Positions 50,596 to 61,285 of a stretch of DNA of 64,000 nt are shown in pieces. Origin of the DNA: Chaetorhynchus papuensis. Taxonomy: Eukaryota; Chordata; Aves; Passeriformes; Rhipiduridae. The stretch covers positions 193,361-257,360 of the forward strand of contig VWYX01000922.1 of the NCBI GenBank assembly GCA_013396525.1, written 5' to 3'. The number at the start of each line of letters is the position of its first letter. The stretch's first letter is position 1. The notes below the pieces were generated by a model that saw nothing but the letters and a program-made list of their open reading frames with translations, did not search any database and was not told where the DNA came from. The translations under genes were made by a program, and so were the position numbers.

Positions 50596-51001
50596 CCTGA
50601 GCACAGATGATTTCATCCTACTGCTTGTTTTCCTCCGGGAAAAGTTGAAACTGAGAAATATCCTTGGACTCAGTAGTGTGTTTTGGGAAAAAGGGAACTG
50701 GACAATGGGCCAGACTGTGGGATGCTTAGGTCTGCACTGTGCTTAGGTCCTCCCTGTAGTGTCACCATACTGCAGGTAGTAGTAAGCAGCGAAAAGCCTC
50801 ATTCCCAGCTAAATGCAAGTAACACCAGTAACAAATGCCCGAAAACCCAAGGGCAAAATACCCAAAATACTTGGGAATAAACTGTTTGCAGGCCAGATTT
50901 CAGAACATGGAAACGAGAAAGACTTCTTTGCGTGTCCATTGCAGTGTAGACACAGAGCAAGATGAAGCAGCTGGTCAGGAAAGCCCAACAGGAATACTTA
51001 C

Positions 51002-51158
51002 AGATAAGATTTGATCTCCTCGCTGCAGTTCTCCACTGAGATCCGCTGGCCCACCTGCGAGGATGAAAGACACGAAAATGCCTTCCCCGTCTTCACCTCC
51101 CACAATGTTGAAACCAAGTCCTGTGGAGCCCTTGTGCAGGATGATTTTTCGAGGCTCT
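51002..51158 (-). CDS. DLG2: DLG2 internal coding exon, first part of PDZ3 (157 nt)
   Basis: One completing base plus 52 codons on the minus strand begin EPRKIILHKGSTGLGF and end GELQRGDQILS. This is the beta1 to beta4 part of the third PDZ domain of a DLG-family MAGUK. GLGF, residues 13-16 of the exon, is the carboxylate-binding loop that holds the C-terminus of partner receptors and channels. GELQRGDQ and GIFVSF favour DLG2 over DLG1 and DLG4, which have GELRKGD. The acceptor reads TTTCTATACAG and the donor GTAAGT lies at 51001-50996. The exon enters in phase 2 and leaves in phase 0. An open frame reads through the donor into intron, but that extension is not coding. Family role: membrane-cytoskeleton scaffold at postsynaptic densities and juxtaparanodes that clusters NMDA receptors and potassium channels. 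Confidence 0.97.
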
Positions 51159-53002
51159 CTGTATAGAAACAAAATGATAAATTTATGCACTCAAACCTCT
51201 GTGTATGCATTTTTCACAGCGTATTAAGCATACTATATTTTCCTTAAGACACAATGGGCTGCTATTGTTTAAAAAAAACCATTTAACAAATGACAAAGCT
51301 GTTAACTGGTGAACAGACGACGTAGGAATCAACTTGCATTTTTTTTTCCTCACTGTTGAATCCAAGCATCTCTGTTAATTTCACCCCATTGGAATCATCT
51401 TCACTATGTTAAGTGACAAATTTATTAAAAGGAAAACCAAAACACTGAGTATATTTAATAATCTAATTTATAGCAATACTATATATATACAGGTAGAATC
51501 AATCTTTATATGGTCCCTTTTTATTTTAAGTTCTAGTCTTGCTTTTGCAACAAATGAACAAAGAAAAAACTTAGAACTCCAGGCAAAGCAATGGCAGTTG
51601 TGTTTGATCCTGACAGATTTGGAGCAAATAACATTTATATGATCAAGCTCATACAGCAGAATCTCATTAAAAACTCTGGTTTGACTCTTGCATTTGTTAA
51701 GTCACACTGCAGCTTTATCACTGAACCAGCCCAAGGGGTACCTGCTTTTTCCACACTCATTAAAAAATTATTAATTAGGATAGAAATCAATAAATAATAA
51801 CAGGCATATCTCACACAGATCCTTTCATCTGTAAATTGAAAATTTGACCCAGAGGATGTAAACGTAACATGCAAGTTACTGATGGGAAAACTTATTTCCA
51901 GAAACAGATAACTTTCCTAAGCAATCAAGGTAGCACCCTTGAGAAAGGGTTGCAAATATTCTTGTTCCCAGTCTCTACATTTGAGGCCTCAGACCTGGCT
52001 CTCCCTTGGATACACAAGCACACACAACCACATACACGTACACATACTCCATGTCTGTTGGTACTTACCCCATTTCAAATCCCTCTAACAATTTAATTTT
52101 CATAACAAGTGTAAATGCTGTTATATTAGTATGTATAAATTTTAGGGCCAGTCCTTTAAGTCTCCCAGACACATACATGTAAGTGTTCATGACTCCTCCC
52201 AGAGAAATAGGATGCTCTACTCATTCTCTAATTTTTCAGATAAAAGTTGCCAGCAATACAAACACACACCATATACAGCAACATTCTCCATTATGCTTCT
52301 TGTATAAAAGATTCATTAAAAGATTGTATAAAAAAATGTATAAAATATTTCATCCATTCTGTAGAGCAGTTCTGTATCACACAAATGGATTTTTCATTTC
52401 CATTTTGTTTTTAAAGAAAAGAAAGAAAAGCAAGAGAAGTGATTAATTGAGGGATGCCTTATTTGATGCGAGTTTAATCTTACAGATGCATGGAGAATTT
52501 ACCTGGACATGATACTTCTGAAGTCATGGGCATTTGTTCATCTTTGCCCAGTGCTAATATCTAAACTGTATCCCCAACTTGATCATGATGTTAAAATAAC
52601 ATCTCAGCTTCCTGAAACTGAAGTTCCATATTTTTTGAAAGAGAAGAGTAAAGCCAAGTATTAGTCCTGCTCCGTATGGTCCTTCACATCTTAACTTTTT
52701 TAACATTGTAAAGTCAGAAAACAATTAAAAATACAGCTGTGAGCAAAAGATACATTGTATTGAGTTCATGTATTTTTGAAGTATTTTTAAGAATCAGAAG
52801 ATAAAGGTGGAGTTTTTTTATTTTGCATCATTGCTGTTGATTTGCCTTGTAACAAACTCCTTTAACACCTTGTAAATATGTGCAGAGTAGACATAACGTG
52901 GTCCAGAATCTAAAAAGTCTAAACAGGTTTTTAATTAGAAGTGTGGCCTGGGGGTTGGAGCAGAACTAGGGCAGTAAGCTGAAAGCATGGTTTCTCTTCT
53001 CT

Positions 53003-53100
53003 GCTTAGCCCGTGCACTGCTGAGTGTTCTTGGCAACTCATTTGTTCTTCCAGCTTCAGATTCCTCATCCACAAAATGATAAGGTGACACTTGTCATCTT
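53003..53100 (-). mobile_element. MIR-like SINE fragment
   Basis: The plus strand reads TTCTTGGCAACTCATTTGTT then CCAGCTTCAGATTCCTCATC and CACAAAATGATAAGG. This closely follows antisense MIR (TTGGGCAAGTCACTTAACC, GCCTCAGTTTCCTCATCTG, TAAAATGGGG). It is the clearest of the MIR-like pieces here. Confidence 0.5.
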
Positions 53101-54460
53101 CGAGTCCCACACATCAGAAAAACTTTGCAAGAGTTGAGCAACTGCCATTTATTATTTACCAGAACATTGAGGAAAAAAGAGGCAGCAAAGTCAAACCAAT
53201 ATATTTGCATGCTCTGCTGGCGAGAAATCAGAAGAGATCTTGTTCAAAATGAAAATGAGTATTTTCTCATATGACAGGCAGCTTGGATCAAATAGTTGAA
53301 AGCCAGTGCCACGGGCAAAACTAGGTCAATACAACTGGGTATCTACTGAATAGTAAGCTGTGCAGCTCAACAAAATGTTGGCCCAGTTATTAATCCCTGT
53401 CTCTGATCAAGTCAGCAGATTTATGCCTAAAATGCTGCCAGTGCTGTTTTATAATTTTGGCCTTTTGACAGCAAAATTCACATTCTGCTCTTGGATGATT
53501 ATGTTCAGAGGAAGTTCAGACAATAATAGGAAAATGTCAGAAGCTGTGATTAGAATGCAATGGGTTTCTGCCCCTGCTCTTATGCCTAATCAGGTCATTT
53601 TGGTCGTGACTCAGATTTGGCTGTATAGAGGCTGACCATCCATACCATGCCTTTGTATTTCTTTCATATCTAAGTATCCTGCAGAATCTGAAAGGTGGAC
53701 TCAAGCACACATACGTGTTGTTGTCACCAGTATAAAAATAACCTTTTGCCATATCTCTACTGCAAAAGCCATAGGAAGCAGAATGTATATGCCAATTCAC
53801 CTTAATATAATAAATACATTTTTAAAAATATGCAATTGTTCACACTTGCTTAGTGTACTTAGAATGACAATGAAAGAAAGGATTTATGATGGTAAAAAAG
53901 TTGATATAAAATTTATGAAGTCGAAGTAGGAAAAATATTTCTTAATCAAACGAACTACAACAGCAGCCACTGCCCAGGTGATCTTTTCAGAGTGATGCAG
54001 AAATTAATTACCTGCCAATGCTTTATCAACACTCCCTGAAAAGGCTGGTTTTCATAAAGCTGAAGATGAGGATGTTACATATTTTATCCCCTGGTATAAA
54101 AGTCAACCCTTAATATGATATTTAAGGAGATCTAAGAACAGCTGCTCCAATTTTTCTTGCCTATGTGGGAAACAACATTAGGAAAAATTCCTTTGCCTCT
54201 GTTAAAAATTTTTATGAATGTAGTTCCAGTACACATGAGAGAACTCAAGAAAAAATGAAGACAAATGCTGTAAAGGAGGTAATGGAATCAAACACTTAAA
54301 GATGACATGATGGGAGAGTTAAGAAGTGAATGAAAAGTAACTCAAATGGGAATGATGGTTTCTTGCAGTCAATGCACTCAGTTAGAACGTGTAGTTGTCT
54401 GCAGAAAACAGCAACTAAGGCAGAAGTCATTTCAGGGCAACTTATTTTAAAATGGAGCTG

Positions 54461-54645
54461 GTTGGGCACTGGAACAGGCTCCCCAGGGAAGTGGCCACAG
54501 CACTGAGCCTGACAGAGCTCAAGGAGAATTTGGACAATGCTCTCAGGCACATGGTGTGACTCTTGGGGATGTCCTGTGCAGGGCCAGGAGTTGGACTCAA
54601 TGATCCCTGTGGGTCCCTTCCAACTCAGGATGTTCTATGAGTCTA
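54461..54645 (+). mobile_element. CR1 LINE 3'-end fragment (distinct subfamily)
   Basis: On the plus strand it reads GGGCACTGGAACAGGCTCCC, CAGGGAAGTGGCCACAGCAC, GGAGTTGGACTCAATGATCC and GTGGGTCCCTTCCAACTCAG, ending ATGTTCTATGAGTCTACG. This is a forward CR1 3' end. The wording around GACTCAATGATCCCTGTGGG differs from the GGCAGGGACACC-type copies elsewhere in the window, so it likely belongs to another CR1 subfamily. It is antisense to DLG2. Its 5' limit is uncertain. Confidence 0.93.
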
Positions 54646-54965
54646 CGAAAATATTTTCTTTGGAGACAATAGATGGCACTCTGTAGCTACCCTGGAAAAA
54701 GGAGCAGTCTGACATCCAGTGCTTCTGAAAAGCATGTTTCTGCCTCCAGCTTTAACTATTTATCCCATTTACAATTTCTTCCCTGATAAATGCAGCTGAA
54801 GGTAAGATTGTAGGTGCTAACAAAGCGTACCAGCACTTTAATTCGCTGTGTGCATGTTTTATACCCTCCTGCAGCTCTGTACCACATACAAACAGAGAAG
54901 AGCAGCAGGGGAAATCAAGCAGAAATTAGAAAGGAGTGTGAGATGAAAACATTCCTGGACTGACA

Positions 54966-55114
54966 GAAGGCAGCAGAAGGGAAGGGGAAAAAAAAGAGAA
55001 GGGGAAAAAGAGAATGAAAAGAGAAAAGAAGAGAGAGATCAGGATAAAGGGAGACAGTGCATCTGTAAAGGAGAACAGGGAAGGAAATAAAAAGCTGGGA
55101 AAGAAGAAAGGAAG
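54966..55114 (+). repeat. Polypurine (GA-rich) tract
   Basis: About 150 bp almost entirely of A and G on the plus strand, with only scattered pyrimidines. The minus-strand open frame at 54926-55204, rich in Phe, Ser and Leu, is simply the complement of this tract. Confidence 0.8.
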
Positions 55115-56053
55115 ATTTACATTAATAGAGCCAGGAGTAAAGGAGCAAATAAAGTGCTGCAATCCACACAAATTTGCAGGCTGAGAAATCAATGGCAGAA
55201 TCAATTTGGATAGACTTGGTTACTTGCTTTAGGGAATGCATCAGATCAGATTCTGTAAATCACATTATAAACTGCAGGCCTGATGTAAGAGCAAGCGATT
55301 ACTAAATTAATATTTGAAACCAACAAGTAGTAACAAACCAGAGTGGGTAAAATGTCAACACTTAAGAAAATGTCTTCTGTCATAAAATGAAATTACCAAA
55401 AATAAATCAAAGTGCAGCATTTCTCTCCTTAACAGGTTTTTTTTTTGTTTATGCATGTTTAATTTGTTCATTATCTTGAAAACAGCAAGTGCTTTTTATT
55501 TACTACTTTTGTTCTGAATACTTGGTTTGATCAGTTTACTTTTAACAAACGGAAAATGACAAGACAAAAAATGTGACTATTGCTATCATTCTTCTATAGA
55601 CTGGATTCCATAGTAATTAAAGATCTAATTTAAGAGATTAAAACTGGACTGATAAATGAAGGGGAAGAGCTTTCTAAAAACAAGTAATTCTTATAATAAT
55701 TAACTGAAAGAAAATCCATTATTAAATTGATTATTTTGTGCTGCTGGCAACATTAAAGAATAGAGTCAGTTTTAGTATTCATCTCACACTGAAGCAGCTC
55801 TGTCTTTCTGTTTCTTTTGTACCATCTATAAAATTGGAGTGCTGACACACTTTTGTGCTTTTTGAAACACCTACAGAAATATTAGGCAATGCTGGGTGCT
55901 TTCAAACATCAGACCCTAGAGACTTCTTCAGTTTTATATAATCAATGAGGTATCCCAATTCTGCAGAGACTTTGAAATACGGCTTTGATCTTGATTTGGC
56001 TGCAGGTTCTTTGTTGTTTTGGCTTTGTTGTTGCTGTTGGTTTTTTTGCCTTT

Positions 56054-56160
56054 CCTGAGCAATCTGGTTTAGAGGAAGGTGTCCCTACCAATGCAGGGGG
56101 GGTTGGAACCAGATGATCTTTAAAGTCCCTTCCAACCCAAGCCATTCTGTGATACTGTGA
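56054..56160 (+). mobile_element. CR1 LINE 3'-end fragment
   Basis: On the plus strand it reads CCTGAGCAATCTGGTTTAGA, GGAAGGTGTCCCTACCAATG and GTCCCTTCCAACCCAAGCCA, ending TTCTGTGATACTGTGA. This is a forward CR1 3' end of about 105 bp, antisense to DLG2. A G7 run in its middle is an expansion relative to the usual sequence. Confidence 0.93.
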
Positions 56161-58402
56161 AAAAAAACACCCCAAATCTAAGGCATCAAGGCCCCTTCTC
56201 TTGAGCAGTATACATATATATGTTGTTTGGCTTCTGACAATTCACTGTGTGAGCACTGAGTTACCTTAGAGTCATTTGGCTAATCAAGCTATTTCTTTTT
56301 CATAAAAATACTTCCATTTTTCTTCTCATGCTTCAAAAAATTCTGATAAATAACAGTGTGTTCATTTCTGGCAACCAAAGGACATTCACGCTGGAAGGAC
56401 ATTAAAAAAAGGTGGTTCAAATAGATGTTCATTCTTCTTCACAACATTTAACACAGGAAGACTGGAGGGACAGACTATGTGCCAGTGTGTGTGATGGTTT
56501 AAAATCTGATTAATCAAACAAGAGAGAATATGAAATTCTAAGTGGTTGATGGCCTGGAATATTCACACACACCTTTTTAAAAGACTTTGAGTTCTGGTGA
56601 AAGCAAGCTTTCTTTATATAGATTTTCTTTCATACTTCTACAACTCTTGCTTCACGCAAGAGTAAAATCTGTCTGTACTGCTCTCATCTATCATTTTATT
56701 GTGCTATCACTTCTATTACATCTTGGCTTTTACTTTTCCCCTTGTTACTACCCTCTTAGGCTTGGCAAAATCTTTCCATTATGATGTGAAACAACTCCAT
56801 CCCTTGCTTGCTTTCCTCCCCAGCCCTCCCTCTCTTTTGCCTTAGTTGCAGTGTCCAAAGCCCCAGGACCTGGCAGTGGTAGGGAGCTGACAGACCCTCC
56901 TTTCTCCAGCTCCCAGTCCTTCAGCACCTCAGAGCACCTGCACACCCCACTGTTGCACCTGACCCTGTGAGGTCTGATCCCTGATGGTGACTTAATTAGT
57001 CTTATCCTACTTCCACTTATGATAGAAAATATCAAAAATAAGGGAGCCTTCCTCTTATCTACTGCTGCCACATGGACCATCACAGTCCAGAGGGGTAACT
57101 TTGCCTGCACAAACTGAAATAATGTTTTGGCCTTGTGCAGACTGTTTGCTATCACTACCTATAATTGATTAGTGATTTATTATTTCATTTTACCAAGTAT
57201 TGGTATACTAACAACCAAGAATTCAGCCTTCAATAAGATGTTCATTTATCAGATCACATAGCAAAATATCACTTTGCCTACTACAGTTACCCTGTCTGCT
57301 TGAAACAAGTATTTTGTCTGTTTATTTGACTATGGATTCCTTAGCATTTCTTGTTCATTGAATGTGTAAAAGCAATGGTTTATTTTAATTTTAATACTGA
57401 CTACAATTTTAATGCATTTATTCTGCAAACATCATGCCTAAATAGTCACAAACTTTAAAGTATATTTAATAGGAGGGAACCTACTGGGAGCCAGGCTTCA
57501 ACCTGACTGATGCATGTGCAACTGCACTGGGTTATACAGGTGCAACTGTTTCTGTTCTGTAGGAAGACCTCTGGAATTTAGCAATCTTTCATTTAATCTT
57601 TTGTAGAGAAATTAAAGGCTGCACACCAGGTAAATTTTTCTGCTTGCAGATAGCAAGATGGAATTGGCATGCTGGAATAATCTTTCTGATTTGATAAACT
57701 GGTCTGCATTTTTACCATGACACCTGACATTTACTTTAAATGCACAGGAGTCTGTCTCCTGGGTTTGAGAAACCTCATTGATTTCTGGAGAGATAATGTA
57801 GGACAGCTAACGTGCTCTTTAGCTCTATAAGGGATATGATTACTCCTGTCTGCTTGTTCATTTATCCTTTGTCTCACATAATCACTTGTCTTTCTTCCCT
57901 GTGCCAGGAGGTATATTATTTACATGCTAATAATCAAAATAAATCCTGAAAACTGCATGTCTGTTCCACCTGCTACACCCAGCACAGGCAATTCCATACC
58001 AGAAAGGTTTGCTTTGCACCTTGCTTTTAAAAACTATCGGCTCCATGTTGAAACCACTGTTCTAAAACTATTATTTACAGCATTCAATAGCTCTATTTTC
58101 CATGAATGCTCCAGATTTACAGTTTGTAAACAAAGCTGGATGAGATGGAACTGGTGAGAGGCAACAGAATTGCACTATCAGAAGACAGGAAGTATTCAAA
58201 GGCTCAGAGAATACCTAAAAATAGCAGTGCCTCTAAGCCATGTCTTGAAATATCAATACGCAGGCCACTAGTACCAAGCATCTGAAATTACTTTAGAAAA
58301 CACTTTTGAAACACAAAGCAGTCTGTAATATCTGTCCTATTCAGAATAAAAATTCTTATCCTTAGTCATGGTTCAAATGCTGTTTATTTGTGTATAAATA
58401 TT

Positions 58403-58417
58403 TATATATATATATAT
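58403..58417. repeat. TA dinucleotide repeat
   Basis: About seven TA units in AT-rich intron. Confidence 0.85.
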
Positions 58418-58912
58418 TTCAGATACTCACATTGATAAATAGGTGTAATATTTCCATCAAAAGACTCGATCAAATTAGTTGAAATCCCAGTTTCTAGGAG
58501 TTGGCTGGTAGCATACAACTTTCAATTTAGTGGGGATGCCAAAAGCAGAGAGAATAGCTGTCAGATGTCACTAACATTAAAGCTTTGTGTGCTAGTACAG
58601 CAAGATTTCAAAAAAAACCCAGGGCTCTTTTCAACCAATATTTTTCCTATTTTGGATACTCACAGCTAACACTATTCATTAAAATAGTTTCAAAAAACTC
58701 AAAAGACCAATATTTTCATTTTCAAACATTAGTTTTCTTGTTTTTTAAACCATGCAAATAAAACACCAGGGAAGTTGCTAATGATGACCTCAAACACCTC
58801 TGAAGTTCATGCCTTTATAGACACAACAAATCTGTACAACCTCACATACAGTTATTACACTGTGAAGAATATATGGCTTGAATATAAAGAAAAAATAACC
58901 TTTAAAGACATC

Positions 58913-58927
58913 TTTTTTTTTTTTTTT
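58913..58927. repeat. T15 homopolymer
   Basis: Fifteen T in a row followed by CCCC. Confidence 0.9.
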
Positions 58928-59971
58928 CCCCACCTAGCTACTCATTTTGTTGCTGGACATGAAGTCCACAAAATCCCTCCCTAATAAAAAAATTAATTGT
59001 TTTACGTATTCATCCATTACCTAGTTGAGAAAAAGCTATTCAAGTTCTTTAAAAATCTATTCTGGCCAGCTCAATTATCGCATATTCAACAGGGTGGAAA
59101 GGACTAAATGCCAGCAAATGCAATTCCCTCTGTATTTCTTTAACTCTCCAAAATTTAATTTTTCATTCATAGGACCCAGTAATTATATCACTTCAGTGGC
59201 TCCACAGTCAGTCAGGGAGAGCCAGCATGCAGGGTACAAATGTCAGCATGTGCCAGGGATGCCTTGCAGGTAAAGCAGCTGTTTACAAAGTGCATCTCAA
59301 AAGCAATACAGTGATTGTCCTAAATACAGCATTCTACTGATAGGAACATGGTTCCTAAAAGAGAAAAATAACTTTATTTTGACCTCAAATTCTATTAGCT
59401 GTAAACATACTTAGCAGCATGGACTCCACAAAAGCATTAGAATAAATCGAGCTTTAACATAATGAAATATTTAGGGCTGAGCTGACTACTCATTTCTGCT
59501 CAGCAGTGGAATAGGCTAACAGTCCCACTTTCCCATGTGAAATGAAATATGGGGCAGCGTAAGTTCATTAGTAATAATTACAAGATCATGTTCTCCTACC
59601 TCCTGAACAAGAGGAGACCTGTGGTATCAGTTGCAGATTTTCTGCACCCTAATGATTCACACACAACATATGCAAATTGTCTGTGTGGCCACTACACATT
59701 CTGAAATTTATCTAAAAATTCATTTAGACACATTGATTTCCAAATTTCAGTAAGAGTTTAAAGCTGCAGGATGACTCCTGAATTGGTCCAGTAGACCAAG
59801 CCACAGACATCATAATAGAATTTCCTTCCTTAAATCTCAATTGAGCAAATTATTTTTTTCTTCCCCTCTCCCTCCTTTTTCACCCCAAAATCGTTCTTGA
59901 AGCTCAGTTTTATTTCAACATCAATTTATTCATGAGATGATTTGAAGAAGAGTCAGGGGAATTCATTATGA

Positions 59972-59994
59972 CTCTCTCTTTGTATTAGAGAGAG
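59972..59994. repeat. Short inverted repeat, CT/GA hairpin
   Basis: CTCTCTCT at 59972-59979 and AGAGAGAG at 59987-59994, separated by 7 bases. It could fold as an 8-bp hairpin in RNA from either strand. Confidence 0.6.
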
Positions 59995-61216
59995 AGATAG
60001 AAAAGAAATCTAAAAGGAGGGTGTTTAAGCACTGCTTGTCCAGAACTTGAACAATCTCCATATTTTTGATAGTCACAGCTTCACTGGACAAGACCCTGAG
60101 CAACGTGATCCACCTTAGAGTCGGCCCTGTTTTGAGGAAGATGGCTGGATGGTGATGAGGGCTTCATTTATAGAACTATCTTCCAGATGATAGCCCTTGA
60201 GCCACATGCACCTTACCTGAATAATTCCATTATTCAATCTAATTTTCAATGAATAAATACCATAGCTGTTTTACATATTTTAAATAATCTTATTTTAAAA
60301 TCATAGCTCTAGATAAGAAATTATAACTTGAGAGTTGTGAGAAAACCATTTCAGGCTTCACGTAGGACAGGATTATTTTACACATCTACTACTTCATTTT
60401 CTGCCTGCACCACAGTACAGTTGTAATGGAAACTAAAAGACAACAAGATGACATCTTTCCTCTGTGGAAACTTTACAGTCTCACTTTCATCACAAGAAAG
60501 AAAAGCTTTGAAATATGACCTGAGAGCAGCCAATGACAAGTTATTACCCATGCCTGCAGAGTTCCACATTTCTATGGGAGGGGAGAAAAAAAATTGACAT
60601 TTTTTTAAACTGTGCCAGTCAGTGCAAAGAAAATCTGTGTTCCTGTGTTAAATATCAGCCTTTCTAATACTGCAAAGATGCAAGAATATTAACTGTAGTT
60701 GTGAATTATTCACATTTTATACAATTGTTTTAGTTAAAATTGAGGCAGCTGTGTACCCAGAGCTGTGTTCTACAGTTAACACATTCATGTACACAGATAT
60801 TCACCAGCACAGGATTAATATTTTCCATCAGTACTTCTTCATCCTTAGTTTTGGTTTGTCAAAAAGAACTCATGCATTCATTCAGAAAACAGAGTAAGAC
60901 TTCACTGGGCATTTCCATGATTAGTGGGAAGATTTTACAGCTAACACAAGTAAATATTAACACTAGTCAAGCGAGATGAATTGAAGAAATGGTACCCAAT
61001 ATATCTCCATGACAGATACTCTCACCTCCATGAAAACCAAACCTCTCAGTGTAAGCACCAAGAAAGGATCAGCACTAATTTGAAACTTCACTGCCTCCTC
61101 TCACAGTCTTAAACAGCGTGGTGTGCAAGCCCACATCTAATTAATAGCTCTGTGTATGTGGGGAGTTCAGTGGTATCTGACACCTCTACAGCAGCTTCAA
61201 CAGAGAATCATCTTAC

Positions 61217-61285
61217 CCTTCCACAGAAATGGTCCGCTGCAAGCTCACTGTGGGTGGACGCGTTGCAGTGCTGTGCTGGGAATGA
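61217..61285 (-). CDS. DLG2: DLG2 internal coding exon, linker before PDZ3 (69 nt)
   Basis: The minus strand encodes a Ser/Thr-rich linker reading HSQHSTATRPPTV then SLQRTISVEG. This matches the segment just before PDZ3 in DLG2 (PSD-93), whose mammalian form I recall as HSQHSTATRQPSM. The acceptor is a pyrimidine-rich run ending TACAG, with its AG at 61287-61286. The donor GTAAGA lies at 61216-61211. The exon starts by completing a codon (third base T, Ser) and ends with two bases (GG) that join the first base of the next exon to give Gly. It is therefore phase-symmetric and divisible by three, so skipping it would keep the frame. It has no domain fold. Role known for the family: it tethers PDZ2 to the PDZ3-SH3-GK module of a synaptic scaffold. 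Identification is strong because the frame continues directly into PDZ3. Confidence 0.9.

Larger units (their letters stand above)
32631..51001 (-). other. DLG2: DLG2 intron splitting the PDZ3 domain (18,371 bp, phase 0)
   Basis: Bounded by GTAAGT at 51001-50996 and CAG at 32633-32631, it interrupts PDZ3 between Ser and Val of ILS-VNG. Contents seen: CR1 fragments at 34.68 and 48.05 kb, an A-run at 35.88 kb, a TTTA-rich stretch at 34.15 kb, MIR-like fragments at 46.87, 47.70 and 47.94 kb, a CTCF-type motif at 47.56 kb, an AAAAT repeat at 48.86 kb, a solo LTR at 49.18 kb and a second CTCF-like motif at 50.58 kb. Between 35.9 and 46.8 kb I see no recognisable gene or element. That stretch includes an open 162-codon minus frame at 38259-38747, which I cannot identify. 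Confidence 0.85.
51159..61216 (-). other. DLG2: DLG2 intron between linker exon and PDZ3 (10,058 bp, phase 2)
   Basis: The donor GTAAGA follows the linker exon and the acceptor TACAG precedes the PDZ3 exon. Contents seen: a MIR-like fragment at 53.0 kb, CR1 fragments at 54.46 and 56.05 kb, a long polypurine tract at 54.97 kb, a TA run at 58.40 kb, a T-run at 58.91 kb and a short CT/GA hairpin at 59.97 kb. No other exon was recognised on either strand. Confidence 0.85.

Noticed and set aside
50975..51190. The 71-codon open frame taken as a small standalone PDZ protein.
   Set aside because: Its ends (MHKFIILFLYR and SIPVGLS) are intron read-through beyond a clear acceptor and donor; only 51002-51158 is coding.
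54666..54679. A third CTCF-like string around AATAGATGGCAC.
   Set aside because: At least two core positions fail, a level expected by chance in a window this size.
56920..56940. TTCAGCACC followed by GAGCACC, considered as an RE1/NRSF silencer site.
   Set aside because: The left half-site matches but the right half (GGACAGCGCC expected) does not at canonical spacing.
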